From Gemmobacter aquaticus (lineage in GTDB: Bacteria; Pseudomonadota; Alphaproteobacteria; Rhodobacterales; Rhodobacteraceae), in contig NZ_VOAK01000002.1 of the NCBI RefSeq assembly GCF_007859075.1, forward strand, positions 1 to 64,000: a stretch of 64,000 nt of DNA, in the 5' to 3' direction. A model generated the notes under the pieces. It was not told where the DNA came from. It did not search any database and saw only the letters and a list, made by a program, of their open reading frames with translations. The translations under genes were made by a program, and so were the position numbers. Shown here in pieces: positions 8,212 through 17,106 of the stretch. The stretch's first letter is position 1. The number at the start of each line of letters is the position of its first letter.

Positions 8212-8700
8212 ATGACGTTCCCGCAGAACACCCCCAGCATTGATCAGTTGATCAATCTGCCCGCAGGCGAGATTGCCCAGCTTCCCGTCGAGCTTCTGGC
8301 CGCGCTGCAGCGCGAGATCGACGCTGCCGCCAAGCAGATGAAAGCCGTCACCGCGCGGTTCTCCACCGCGCTCGAGGTCCGCTATGCCGCCCGCGCCGCC
8401 GAGGCACGCCGCGCCTGCGGCAAGGACACCGGCACCGTCCGCCTCGTCGATGGCGATTTCACGGTGGTCGCCGACCTGCCGAAGCGCGTCGAATGGGACC
8501 AGGCCAAGCTCGCGGCGATGGTCGAGCGCATCCGCGCCGCAGGTGAGGATCCGGCCGAATATGTCGAGATCAGCTTCAAGGTGCCCGAACGTGCCTATGT
8601 CGCCTGGCCCGAGGCGATCCGCCAGGGCTTCGAGCCCGCCCGCACCGTCAAGACCGGCACGCTGAAGATCGACCTGCTGCCCCAGGAGGATCGCGCGTGA
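8212..8700 (+). CDS. Hypothetical phage protein (162 aa) before the ATPase gene
   Basis: The first ~55 residues are helical (LPAGEIAQLPVELLAALQREIDAAAKQMKAV in outline), followed by a beta/alpha part with DLPKRVEWDQAKLAAMVERI and SFKVPERAYVAWPEAIR. It overlaps the RecA-like ATPase gene by 4 bp and is likely translated with it. I recall the same pairing in other alphaproteobacterial prophages, without a known function; it may be a partner of the recombination/ssDNA-binding proteins that follow. Confidence 0.75.
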   Translation: MTFPQNTPSIDQLINLPAGEIAQLPVELLAALQREIDAAAKQMKAVTARFSTALEVRYAARAAEARRACGKDTGTVRLVDGDFTVVADLPKRVEWDQAKLAAMVERIRAAGEDPAEYVEISFKVPERAYVAWPEAIRQGFEPARTVKTGTLKIDLLPQEDRA

Positions 8701-9533
8701 GCCTGCCGATCATCACCGCCGATCAGCGGTTGGCCGAGCCGCGCGGCATCAAGGGCTGCATCTTCGGAAAGTCCGGCATCGGCAAGACCAGCCTGCTCTG
8801 GACGCTCGACCCGGCGCGCACGCTGTTCATCGACCTCGAAGCGGGCGATCTGGCCATCGAGGGCTGGCCGGGCGACAGCATCCGGCCGCGCACATGGGCC
8901 GAGTGCCGGGATTTCGCGGTCTTCATCGGCGGGCCCAATCCGGCCCTGCGCGACGAACAGCCCTGCAGCCCCGCGCATCATGCCGCCGTCTGCCAGAAGT
9001 TCGGCGATCCCGCCGCGCTCCACCGCTACGACACCATCTTCGTCGACTCGATCACTGTCGCCGGGCGGCTCTGCTTTCAATGGTGCAAGGGCCAGCCCGA
9101 GGCGGTCTCGGAAAAGACCGGCAAGCCTGACGTGCGCGGGGCCTACGGTTTGCACGGGCGCGAGATGATCGCCTGGCTGACCCACCTCCAGCACACCCGG
9201 GGCCGCAACGTCTGGTTCGTCGGGATCCTCGACGAGAAGTTCGACGACTTCAACCGGCGCATCTTCCAGCCGCAGATCGACGGCTCGAAGACCGGGCTCG
9301 AGCTGCCGGGGATCGTCGACGAAGTGATCACCATGGCCGAGCTCAAGGCCGATGGCGGCGATCCCTACCGCGCCTTCGTCTGCCACACCATCAACCCCTG
9401 GGGCTTCCCGGCCAAGGACCGTTCCGGTCGGCTTGGCCCGGTGGAAGAGCCGCATCTCGGCCGCCTGATGGACAAGATCCGTGCGCCCGGCACGCCCGCA
9501 CAAAGGCGCCTGACCTTCACGCCGCCCGCGTGA
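8697..9533 (+). CDS. RecA-like phage nucleotide-binding ATPase (AAA_24 type)
   Basis: The protein has 278 aa and starts with GTG at 8697, overlapping the previous stop. Walker A is GKSGIGKT at residues 24-31; a Walker B-like strand is in YDTIFVDSITV, and LTHLQHTRGRNVWFVGIL is the following core strand. This family accompanies phage single-strand annealing or replication genes and resembles Sak4-type ATPases. Next come a DUF669-like protein and a helicase, so it probably acts in phage recombination or replication. Confidence 0.82.
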   Translation: MSLPIITADQRLAEPRGIKGCIFGKSGIGKTSLLWTLDPARTLFIDLEAGDLAIEGWPGDSIRPRTWAECRDFAVFIGGPNPALRDEQPCSPAHHAAVCQKFGDPAALHRYDTIFVDSITVAGRLCFQWCKGQPEAVSEKTGKPDVRGAYGLHGREMIAWLTHLQHTRGRNVWFVGILDEKFDDFNRRIFQPQIDGSKTGLELPGIVDEVITMAELKADGGDPYRAFVCHTINPWGFPAKDRSGRLGPVEEPHLGRLMDKIRAPGTPAQRRLTFTPPA

Positions 9534-9587
9534 GCGGCGCGGCCGATCACCCCCATCCGCAATCCTGATCCGCAAAGGAGACACCCT

Positions 9588-10187
9588 ATGGGTTCCTGGA
9601 ACGACTTCAACGACGCCCAGTCCAACACCAACCTCATCCCCAAGGGCACGCTGGCGAAGGTGCGGCTGACGATCCGCCCCGGTGGTTTCGATGATGCCTC
9701 GCAGGGCTGGACCGGGGGCTATGCCACGCGCGGCTCGACCGGCGCTGTGTACCTGAACGGTGAGTTCACGGTGACCGAGGGCCAGTACGCCCGGCGCAAG
9801 ATCTTCACGCTGATCGGGCTCTACAGCCCGAAGGGTCCGGATTGGGCCAACATGGGCCGCAGCATGATCCGCGGCATGCTGAACTCGGCGCGCGGGATTT
9901 CCGACAAGGACCAGTCCCCGCAAGCGCAGGCGGCGCGGCGGATCAACGGCCTTGGGGATCTGGACGGGATCGAGTTCCTTGCCCGGATCGACGTCGGCAC
10001 CGATGCCAGCGGTGATGACAAGAACGAAATCCGCAGCGCGGTGACGCCGGACCATCGGGATTACGCCGGAGCTATGGGGCTCGCCGCGCAGCCTGGCTAC
10101 CACCCGCCCGCGCAACCCGCGCCGCAACAGCCGGTCCAGGCGCAGCCCGCGTCACCGGTGCCCGGTCGTCCCTCCTGGGCACAGTGA
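9588..10187 (+). CDS. Probable ssDNA-binding phage protein (DUF669-like)
   Basis: The protein has 199 aa, and AAAGGAG precedes the ATG at 9588. The core is beta-rich (LAKVRLTIRPGGFD, YLNGEFTVTEGQYARRKIFTLIGL, GIEFLARIDVGTD), as in an OB fold, and the tail is a disordered P/Q-rich stretch (APQQPVQAQPASPVPG in part). OB core plus flexible tail, between an ATPase and a helicase, fits a single-stranded DNA-binding protein. No acidic SSB tip is seen. Confidence 0.7.
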   Translation: MGSWNDFNDAQSNTNLIPKGTLAKVRLTIRPGGFDDASQGWTGGYATRGSTGAVYLNGEFTVTEGQYARRKIFTLIGLYSPKGPDWANMGRSMIRGMLNSARGISDKDQSPQAQAARRINGLGDLDGIEFLARIDVGTDASGDDKNEIRSAVTPDHRDYAGAMGLAAQPGYHPPAQPAPQQPVQAQPASPVPGRPSWAQ

Positions 10188-10198
10188 GGGCCTGACCC

Positions 10199-11890
10199 AT
10201 GCGCCTTCGCCCCCGTCAGAGCCTGTTCGTGGAGCGCAGCCTCGCTGCGCTCTGCGATCACGGCAACACCCTTAGCATCGCCTCGACGGGTTTCGGCAAG
10301 ACCATCGCCCTGTCGGCGGTTGTCGCGAAGTCCCTCGAGGGCAGTGATGCCAAGGCCTGCATCCTGGCCCATCGCGACGAATTGACCGCACAGAACCGGG
10401 CGAAGTTCGGCCGGGTTGCGCCTGACATCACCACCTCCGTCGTCGATGCCGAGGCCAAGAGCTGGGCAGGGCGGGCGACCTTCGCCATGGTGCCGACCCT
10501 CTCGCGGCCCGCCAATCTGGCGGCGATGCCCGCGCTCGACCTTCTGGTCATCGACGAGGCGCATCACGCAGTGGCCGACAGCTATCGGCGGATCATCGAC
10601 CATGTCCGGGGTGCCAATCCTGCCTGCCGTATCTTCGGCGTCACCGCTACGCCCAACCGGGGAGACCGCAAAGGGCTCCGCGAGATCTTCGACAATGTCG
10701 GCGACCAGGTGCGGCTGGGCGAACTGATCGCCTCGGGCCACCTCGTCCCACCCCGCACCTTCGTCATCGACGTGGGCGTGCAGGAACAGCTGCGCGCCGT
10801 GCGCAAGAGCGCTGCCGACTACGACATGACCGAAGTCGCGCAGATCATGAACCGCGCGCCGGTGACGGATGAGGTCGTGCGGCACTGGCAGGAAAAGGCA
10901 AGCGAGCGGCCGACCGTGGTCTTCTGTTCCACCGTCGCCCATGCCGAAAACGTCGCCGCCGCCTTCAACGGCGCAGGTGTTTCGGCGGCTGTCATCCATG
11001 GTGATCTCGATGTCGGCACGCGCCGCCGCATCCTCGCCGCCTATGCCTCGGGCGAGATTCGCGTCATCGTCAATGTGGCCGTGCTGACCGAGGGCTGGGA
11101 TCATCCGCCCACCTCCTGCGTCGTGCTGCTGCGCCCCAGTTCCTACAAATCGACCATGATCCAGATGGTCGGGCGCGGCCTGCGCACGGTCGACCCCGAG
11201 GAACATCCTGGTGTCGTCAAGACCGACTGCATCGTGCTGGATTTCGGGACGTCGAGCCTGATCCACGGCACGCTGGAACAGGATGTCGATCTGGACGGAA
11301 AAGCCGAGACCGGTGAGGCGCCGACGAAGACCTGCCCGGCTTGTGAGGCGGAAATCCCGCTTGCCGCAATGGAATGCCCGCTCTGCGGCGAGGTGTTCGC
11401 GCAAGACGTCGAGGAGCAAGGCGAAGGCCCGGATGCCGTCCCGCTCTCGGGCTTCATCATGTCCGAGATCGACCTTTTGAAGCGTTCAAGTTTCGCATGG
11501 GTCGATCTCTTCGGCGATGACGCCGCGCTGATGGCCAACGGCTTCAACGCCTGGGGCGGGATCTTCTTTCTCGACGGTCGCTGGCACGCGGTGGGCGGTG
11601 CGAAGGGGCGTGCACCCCGGCTTCTGGGCGTGGGCGAGCGGACGGTCTGCCTTGCGCAGGCCGATGACTGGCTGAACGAATACGAGACCGACGAGAGCGC
11701 CTTCAAATCGAAGGGCTGGCTGAAGCAGGCGGCGACCGAAAAGCAGTTGCAATACCTGCCGCCCGAGTTCCGCCAGGACTATGGCCTGACCCGCTATCGC
11801 GCCTCGGCGCTGATGACCTTCGGCTTCAACAAGCGCGAAATCCGCCAGCTCGTCGGCCGCGCCAGCCCCTGTATCGGGAGGGCGGCGTGA
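10199..11890 (+). CDS. SF2 DEAD/DEAH helicase with zinc ribbon
   Basis: The protein has 563 aa. Motif I is ASTGFGKT (28-35), motif II DEAH (119-122), motif III FGVTATP, and motif VI QMVGRGLR; VVFCSTVAHA and VAVLTEGWDHP are the other C-terminal helicase motifs. After the helicase core is a four-cysteine zinc ribbon (CPAC ... CPLCG, near residue 380) and a C-terminal phage-specific domain. It is related to the helicases that phages use for origin opening or branch migration, and overlaps the next gene. Confidence 0.9.
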   Translation: MRLRPRQSLFVERSLAALCDHGNTLSIASTGFGKTIALSAVVAKSLEGSDAKACILAHRDELTAQNRAKFGRVAPDITTSVVDAEAKSWAGRATFAMVPTLSRPANLAAMPALDLLVIDEAHHAVADSYRRIIDHVRGANPACRIFGVTATPNRGDRKGLREIFDNVGDQVRLGELIASGHLVPPRTFVIDVGVQEQLRAVRKSAADYDMTEVAQIMNRAPVTDEVVRHWQEKASERPTVVFCSTVAHAENVAAAFNGAGVSAAVIHGDLDVGTRRRILAAYASGEIRVIVNVAVLTEGWDHPPTSCVVLLRPSSYKSTMIQMVGRGLRTVDPEEHPGVVKTDCIVLDFGTSSLIHGTLEQDVDLDGKAETGEAPTKTCPACEAEIPLAAMECPLCGEVFAQDVEEQGEGPDAVPLSGFIMSEIDLLKRSSFAWVDLFGDDAALMANGFNAWGGIFFLDGRWHAVGGAKGRAPRLLGVGERTVCLAQADDWLNEYETDESAFKSKGWLKQAATEKQLQYLPPEFRQDYGLTRYRASALMTFGFNKREIRQLVGRASPCIGRAA

Positions 11891-12291
11891 CCCATGCTGG
11901 GCAAATTGCACCCCCGCCTGAACCGTCGCGCCATTGGCACCCGCGCCCGCAACCTTGCGCCGTCTGCCTGCGCCCCGCGCGAGGCTTCGGCTTCTTCAAC
12001 CCCGCCAAACCACGCCCCCGCGCCCATCGCTGGTTCTGCTCGATGCCCTGCCAGGCATGGTTCGCGGCCCGCCATCGAAAGGGACTGACCATGCAGGGAA
12101 CCACTGAGGAAGAACGTCTGGCAATCGCGCTGGTGATGAAGCGTCTGGGCCAGACCATGGATGCGATCGGTTGGCAGAAACGCCTCTGCGACCTGTCCGA
12201 GACCGACGTGACCGCGCTGATCGAGGAGGTGCTGGAAGGTTACGGCGCCGAGATGTCGCGCATCGCCGCCACTTCGGAGGTGCCGTTTTGA
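11887..12291 (+). CDS. Small zinc-binding phage protein (DUF6511-like)
   Basis: The protein has 134 aa with a GTG start at 11887 overlapping the helicase stop. It has two Cys pairs, CAVCLRPARGFGFFNP and WFCSMPCQAWF, a pattern I associate with DUF6511, then a helical C-terminal half (LAIALVMKRLGQTMDAIGW). The fold suggests a treble-clef/zinc finger that binds DNA or a partner protein. The gene is flanked by helicase and HNH genes with overlapping stops, so it belongs to the replication operon. Confidence 0.75.
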   Translation: MTHAGQIAPPPEPSRHWHPRPQPCAVCLRPARGFGFFNPAKPRPRAHRWFCSMPCQAWFAARHRKGLTMQGTTEEERLAIALVMKRLGQTMDAIGWQKRLCDLSETDVTALIEEVLEGYGAEMSRIAATSEVPF

Positions 12292-12689
12292 CCAAGGTCT
12301 GTTCAAAGTGCGGCTTCGCGCGCAACGCATGCGAGTTCGGCCTTCGTCGCCGCAGCCCTGATGGCCTGCAAAGCTGGTGTCGCGACTGCCGTCGGGAATA
12401 CCAACGCGCCTACGCACAGAATTTCAGGGATCCTGAAAAACACCGGGAGGCGCAGCGCCGCTATCGGGCGCGCCACACCGAGAAAGATCGCGCCCACCGC
12501 ATCGTCGGGCGTGCCGTCAAGTCATGCCGGATCATCGTGCCGATCTGGTGCCAGCGCTGCCACTGCGTGACCGATCTCGAAGCACATCATCACGACTATT
12601 CCAAGCCGCTTGCCGTCGAATGGCTCTGCTCGACCTGCCACGGGCTGGCTCACCGCAGCTATGGGGAGGGTTCGCATGCTGGACTATAA
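12288..12689 (+). CDS. HNH-like zinc-finger protein, putative endonuclease
   Basis: The best start is TTG at 12288, which overlaps the preceding stop (TTGA), giving 133 aa. It has an N-terminal zinc finger (CSKCGFARNACEF ... WCRDCRREYQ) and a C-terminal treble clef (CQRC ... LEAHHHDYSKPLAVEWLCSTCH) with the HH/H pattern of HNH nucleases. Phage HNH proteins often assist terminase, but this one sits in the replication module and could be a recombination nuclease or a homing-type protein. Confidence 0.78.
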   Translation: MTKVCSKCGFARNACEFGLRRRSPDGLQSWCRDCRREYQRAYAQNFRDPEKHREAQRRYRARHTEKDRAHRIVGRAVKSCRIIVPIWCQRCHCVTDLEAHHHDYSKPLAVEWLCSTCHGLAHRSYGEGSHAGL

Positions 12690-13494
12690 CCGCCGCCAAG
12701 GAATCGCCGAACGCGTCAACGCCGCCATCGATGCCGCGCTGATCGCTGAGCGCGAGGCGACGCCTTCCCGAACCTATCTCGGCGCATCCCGGCTGGGTCA
12801 TGCTTGCGAGCGGGCCCTGCAGTTCGAATTCGCGGGCGCGCCCAAGGATGAAGGCGCGGATTTCGGCGGCCAGACGCTGCGGATCTTCGAGATCGGCCAC
12901 CAGCTCGAGGAACTGGCCATCCGCTGGCTGCGCGCGGTCGGGCTCGACCTCTACACCCGCAAGGGCAATCGCCCCGGCGGCGAAGCCGCCAGATTGATGG
13001 ATGACGGGATGCGCGAGCGCATCCCGGGTGGCGAGCAGTTCGGCTTTTCCGTCGCGGGCGGGCGCATCCGGGGGCATGTCGACGGGATCATCGCCACGGC
13101 GCCCGCGCCGCTTGGCATCGGCGTTCCCGCGCTCTGGGAATGCAAGACCATGAACGCCAAGAACTGGCGGGCCTGCGTCAAGGACGGGGTCGCTGTCGCC
13201 AAGCCAGTCTATGCCGCGCAGATCGCGCTCTACCAGGCCTACATGGAAGGGACCGTCCCCGGCATCTCGGCCAATCCGGCGCTGTTCACAGCGATCAACA
13301 AGGACACCGCCGAACTGCACCACGAACTGGTGCCCTTCGACGCAGGGCTCGCGCAGCGCATGTCGGACCGGGGCGTCCGGATCCTCCAGGCGACCGACGC
13401 GGGCGAGCTTTTGCCTCGCGTCGCCACCAATCGTGACTTCTTCGAATGCCGCTTCTGCCCATGGGCCGCGCGCTGCTGGGGACTGCCCGGATGA
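12676..13494 (+). CDS. PD-(D/E)XK nuclease (Cas4/RecB-like exonuclease)
   Basis: The protein has 272 aa; start 12676 follows GGAGGG. It has the RecB-family order: Cys near the N-terminus (LGHACERALQFEF), IRGHVDGII with the catalytic Asp, WECKTMN with E and K, then a glutamine-containing helix (PVYAAQIALYQAYM), and a C-terminal cluster FFECRFCPWAARCW. The four cysteines fit a 4Fe-4S cluster as in Cas4/AddB-type nucleases. It likely resects phage DNA ends for recombination together with the ATPase at 8697. Confidence 0.85.
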   Translation: MLDYNRRQGIAERVNAAIDAALIAEREATPSRTYLGASRLGHACERALQFEFAGAPKDEGADFGGQTLRIFEIGHQLEELAIRWLRAVGLDLYTRKGNRPGGEAARLMDDGMRERIPGGEQFGFSVAGGRIRGHVDGIIATAPAPLGIGVPALWECKTMNAKNWRACVKDGVAVAKPVYAAQIALYQAYMEGTVPGISANPALFTAINKDTAELHHELVPFDAGLAQRMSDRGVRILQATDAGELLPRVATNRDFFECRFCPWAARCWGLPG

Positions 13495-15899
13495 GCAACG
13501 CGCCCGTCGAGCCGCCCGATCCACCCCAGACACTTGAGGATACGCCCATGACCGCCGGTCACGAAGACCGCTCCGCACCGCCCGACGCATCGATGGGGAA
13601 TCTGGTCCATTTCAACCCTTGGCGCGATTTCAACGATGCCGCCCCGATGGCCGATGTCTTCGGCGACGAGCCGGACCCCGAGCAGATCACCCAGTTCATG
13701 GAGGTGGTCTTCGGCTACTGCGACGGGCTGATCCCGGTGCGCAGTTTCATTGACAAGGGGCAGGGCATCGACGGCCGCCCGCACAACATCTGGCTGGATG
13801 CCAATGCCGCTGCGGCCGGGAAGATGGCCACCTTCGCCACATGGGCGTCGCGCGAGGGGGCCGCAGTCTATGTCATCCCCGGCACGGTCGCCGCAGTCGG
13901 CCATGCCAAGGCGGCGGAAATCCTGCAGATGCAGACCGTGGTCGTGGACATCGACAGCGGTGACATCGCGGCCAAGCGCGCCCATCTGGAGCGCCACCTC
14001 GGGCCTCCGACCATGGTCGTGGAAAGCGGCGGTGTCACGGCCGAGGGGCAACGCAAGGCCCATGTATGGTGGAAACTCACCGAGCCCGCCGAGGGCAGCG
14101 ACGTCGCCCGCGTCACGCGCCTGCGCGGCGACATTGCCGCCAAGGTTGGGGGCGACATGCATTTCCGCTCGGCCCACCAGCCGATCCGGGTGGCGGGGTC
14201 GGTCTATTACAAGAACAACCTCAAGACGCAGGTCCGGATCGTCGAACTGAACGCGGGCCTCGAGCGGGATCTGGCTGAATTCATCGAGGCCGTGGCCGAC
14301 ATGCCTCCTGCACCCGGCATCAGTCTGGCCCCGGATTTCGCCACGCCGGACAAGCCCCGCGTCGACGATGTGCTGGTGACCCCGGTGCGCGAGGGCGGTC
14401 AGGACGACTGGTCCCGTTTCGAGGGGGCATCGGCCGCAATCGGCCATTTCCTCCGCATGGTTCACGAGGGCCGGATGTCGAAGGAGGAGGGCTGGCAGGC
14501 GATCTGCGGCTACAACGCCGCCATGTTGCGGCCCTCCTGGCCGATCGAGCGCCTGCAGCGCGAGTCCGAGCGGCTCTGGGATCTGCACGTCCAGAAGAAT
14601 GGCCCGCCGCTGGTCCGCCTCGACAGCGCAGCCCCCGCGCCGAGCGAGATGCCCACCTTCACACTCGGCTCGCTGCTGGACGATACCAGCCCGATGCCCG
14701 AGGACATCATCGCGCCGCGCGTGCTGACGCCGGGTGGGCTTCTGGTGCTGGGCGGTGCGCCGAAGGTCGGCAAGAGCGATCTGACCATCAGCTGGCTCGT
14801 GCACATGGCTGCCGGGGTGCCGTTTCTCGGCTTCACCCCGCCGCGCCCGCTGCGGGTGTTCTACCTGCAGGCCGAGATCCAGTATCACTACCTGCGCGAG
14901 CGGTTGGGCCAGATCGCGCTGCCCGCCAGGGTTCTGGCCGCCGCGCGCGACACCTTCGTGGCAACGCCGAAGCTGAAGCTGCTGCTCGATACCGAAGGCA
15001 GCATGCGCGTGGCGCGCGCCATTCAGGCGGCCTTTCCGGATGTGGGCCCAGACATCATCTGCATCGACCCGATCCGCAACCTTTTCGACGGCGGGCCGGC
15101 CAATTCACATGGGGGCAGCGGCGGCGAAAACGACAACACCGCAATGATGTTCTTCCTCAAGGACCGGGTCGAGGTGCTGCGGGACTATATCAACCCCGCC
15201 TGTGGGGTGATCCTGGTCCACCACACGCGAAAGCTGTCGAAGCAGCAGCTGAAGGACGATCCGTTCCTCGCCCTGTCGGGGGCCAGCGCGCTCCGGGGCT
15301 TCTATACCTCCGGCCTGATCCTGCACCGGCCGGATGAGGACGCACCGGAGCGCAAACTCGAGATCGAGCTCAGGAATGGCCCGGCGCTGCCCTCGAAGCT
15401 GATCGACAAGGTTGGCGGCCAGTGGGTCGAGATCAACCCGATGAACGAGCGCCTGGTCCGCGCCGAGGTGGGCGCGAAATACGACGCCGAGCGTGCACGA
15501 AAACAGGAGGTGATCCTGTCCATCCTGCTCGAGGAGGCGGCCGAGGGGCGGCTCTATACCGCAAATCAGTTTGCCGAGGTCTTCGAAAACAAGGGCGGTC
15601 TGGGAGGCAAGGACGCCATCCGTGACCGGATCGCCGTGCAGGCCACCAAGGGAAAGATCAAGTTCGTCCGCAACGCGGCACCCTATGGCTTTGGGCCCTC
15701 ACGCTCGCGCTTCGGCTACCTCTGCGTCGAGGGAATGGTCATGCCCACGGACGGCAAGGAAGTCGATCCGGAGACCGGCGACGTCACACCTGTCCGCGTT
15801 TCCGTGCTGCCCACCCACTACAAGTCGCCACAGACCGGCGCGCTTCTGGAGGTCGAGAACCCGCATATCTGGGTCGATCCGGAGGGGGAACGGCCATGA
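13491..15899 (+). CDS. Phage replication protein: primase-like domain fused to RepA-type helicase
   Basis: The protein has 802 aa with start 13491 overlapping the previous stop (ATGA). The N-terminal half has a RepB-like primase region (VVDIDSGDIAAKRAHLERHL; MVVESGG ... HVWWKL; HFRSAHQPIRVAGSVYYK). The C-terminal half is an AAA_25/RepA hexameric helicase with Walker A GGAPKVGKSD near residue 420, Walker B IICIDPIRN, and sensor GVILVHHTRK. It is the probable replisome organiser of the phage. The iteron-like array begins right after its stop codon, as expected for an initiator with a nearby origin. Confidence 0.87.
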   Translation: MSNAPVEPPDPPQTLEDTPMTAGHEDRSAPPDASMGNLVHFNPWRDFNDAAPMADVFGDEPDPEQITQFMEVVFGYCDGLIPVRSFIDKGQGIDGRPHNIWLDANAAAAGKMATFATWASREGAAVYVIPGTVAAVGHAKAAEILQMQTVVVDIDSGDIAAKRAHLERHLGPPTMVVESGGVTAEGQRKAHVWWKLTEPAEGSDVARVTRLRGDIAAKVGGDMHFRSAHQPIRVAGSVYYKNNLKTQVRIVELNAGLERDLAEFIEAVADMPPAPGISLAPDFATPDKPRVDDVLVTPVREGGQDDWSRFEGASAAIGHFLRMVHEGRMSKEEGWQAICGYNAAMLRPSWPIERLQRESERLWDLHVQKNGPPLVRLDSAAPAPSEMPTFTLGSLLDDTSPMPEDIIAPRVLTPGGLLVLGGAPKVGKSDLTISWLVHMAAGVPFLGFTPPRPLRVFYLQAEIQYHYLRERLGQIALPARVLAAARDTFVATPKLKLLLDTEGSMRVARAIQAAFPDVGPDIICIDPIRNLFDGGPANSHGGSGGENDNTAMMFFLKDRVEVLRDYINPACGVILVHHTRKLSKQQLKDDPFLALSGASALRGFYTSGLILHRPDEDAPERKLEIELRNGPALPSKLIDKVGGQWVEINPMNERLVRAEVGAKYDAERARKQEVILSILLEEAAEGRLYTANQFAEVFENKGGLGGKDAIRDRIAVQATKGKIKFVRNAAPYGFGPSRSRFGYLCVEGMVMPTDGKEVDPETGDVTPVRVSVLPTHYKSPQTGALLEVENPHIWVDPEGERP

Positions 15900-15938
15900 T
15901 CACCCTCGACAACTGCTTTGCGCGGCAATGCTCAGAGG

Positions 15939-16240
15939 CCAGTTTGAACCAGATTGGCCATCTCACCGAAACTGCCTCGCCATCCTTACGCAGGACCACG
16001 CAGGGTCCAGTTGTGACCAGTTTGGGCCCGCTTCCGAAACTGCCCCTGCAGGAGTGCGCAGATACCGAAACGGCTACGCTGCAACCAGTTTCGGCAGGAT
16101 CGACCGAAACCCACCTCCCGAAACTGGAATTCCTGTTTTCTGTCAGTGCCTTGATACGGGTTCCAAGTTTAGGGGGTGAAACCACCCCCTACGGGGGTGG
16201 GGGAGAACGCCGCAGGCGGGTTCTCCCTCGCCCACCCCCA
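15939..16240. repeat. Iteron-like array and hairpins, candidate phage replication origin
   Basis: No gene is supported between 15900 and 16366. Copies or near copies of CCGAAACTG occur in both orientations at 15939 (CCAGTTTGAACC), 15965, 16007, 16017, 16033, 16064, 16085, 16103 and 16117. Then follow a perfect 8-bp hairpin AGGGGGTG/CACCCCCT (16171-16190) and a longer GC-rich hairpin made from GGGGGTGGGGGAGAAC (from 16193) and GTTCTCCCTCGCCCACCCCC (to 16239). Repeats plus hairpins directly after the primase-helicase gene resemble a replication origin; an operator cluster for the downstream genes is the alternative. Confidence 0.55.
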
Positions 16241-16366
16241 GGGGTTTCGCGCGCGTGGCCTGTCGAGGGTCCGATCACCCGATCCGCCACAGGCAATCCC
16301 GACCCGCCAAGGCATCCGAACGATGTCGTTTTGCACCGAGCAGCCAACCAGAAGAGGAGACCACCC

Positions 16367-16903
16367 ATGGCTGACCTGACACCCGCCACCCGACCCCATC
16401 TGGCCATCCCCGATCTGCCACTCTCCGTTCGGTCTGGTCGCACCCTTCTGGCCCTCGATCTCGGCACCACGACGGGATGGGCCCTGCATGGCCTCGATGG
16501 GCTGATCACATCCGGCACCGTTTCCTTCCGTCCCGGCCGATTCGATGGTGGTGGCATGCGCTATCTGCGGTTCACCAACTGGCTCGCAGAGCTGGACCGT
16601 CTGTCCGGGCCCATCGCATCCATCTGGTTCGAAGAGGTCCGTCGCCACGCGGCCACCGATGCCGCCCATGTCTATGGCGGGCTGATGGCCACGCTGACCG
16701 CATGGGCGGAACTGCGCGGCGTGCCCTACGAAGGCGTGCCAGTCGGCACCATCAAGCGCCATGCAACCGGCAAGGGCAATGCCGACAAGGCGGCGATGAT
16801 CGCTGCCGCCCGGGCCCGTGGTTTCACCCCCGCCGATGACAACGAAGCCGATGCCATCGCGATCCTGTTCTGGGCACTCGAGACCAAAGGGGGCCTGCAA
16901 TGA
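16367..16903 (+). CDS. RuvC-like Holliday junction resolvase
   Basis: The protein has 178 aa, start 16367 preceded by GAAGAGGAG. It shows the RuvC/RNase H order of acidic residues: LLALDLGTTTGWA (D31), IWFEEV (E89/E90), and the terminal DDNEADAIAIL (D157, D158, D162). KGNADKAAMIAAARARGF is the usual helix before the last acidic pair. It resolves recombination or replication intermediates before packaging. It overlaps the next small gene by 4 bp. Confidence 0.88.
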   Translation: MADLTPATRPHLAIPDLPLSVRSGRTLLALDLGTTTGWALHGLDGLITSGTVSFRPGRFDGGGMRYLRFTNWLAELDRLSGPIASIWFEEVRRHAATDAAHVYGGLMATLTAWAELRGVPYEGVPVGTIKRHATGKGNADKAAMIAAARARGFTPADDNEADAIAILFWALETKGGLQ

Positions 16904-17106
16904 AGGGCATGCGTTTTGCACCGAAAGGCTATGGCGGCCGTCGCCGCAACCCCGATGAGGTCAAGCGTGATGGCTGGCGCGAGCAGGGGGTGCTGGCCGT
17001 CGCCATCGACGATCACCGCCTGACCTGGCCCGAGCGGGAACTGGTGCGCCAGCTGGGCGAAAAACTCTATGGCCCGGCCACCAGCGGGCGGGAGGTCCAG
17101 CGATGA
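16900..17106 (+). CDS. Small hypothetical phage protein (68 aa)
   Basis: No family recognised. The N-terminus is basic (MKGMRFAPKGYGGRRRNPDEVKRDG), followed by a helix ending WPERELVRQLGEKLYG. It overlaps the resolvase gene before and the DUF6362-like gene after by 4 bp each, so it is a true member of this operon. The basic N-terminus could contact DNA. Confidence 0.72.
   Translation: MKGMRFAPKGYGGRRRNPDEVKRDGWREQGVLAVAIDDHRLTWPERELVRQLGEKLYGPATSGREVQR

Noticed and set aside
8595-14888. Very long minus-strand open frames (8595-10127, 10097-11419, 13239-14888)
   Set aside because: They lie exactly opposite well-supported plus-strand replication genes, have low-complexity R/G/D/H-rich translations, and arise from high third-position GC.
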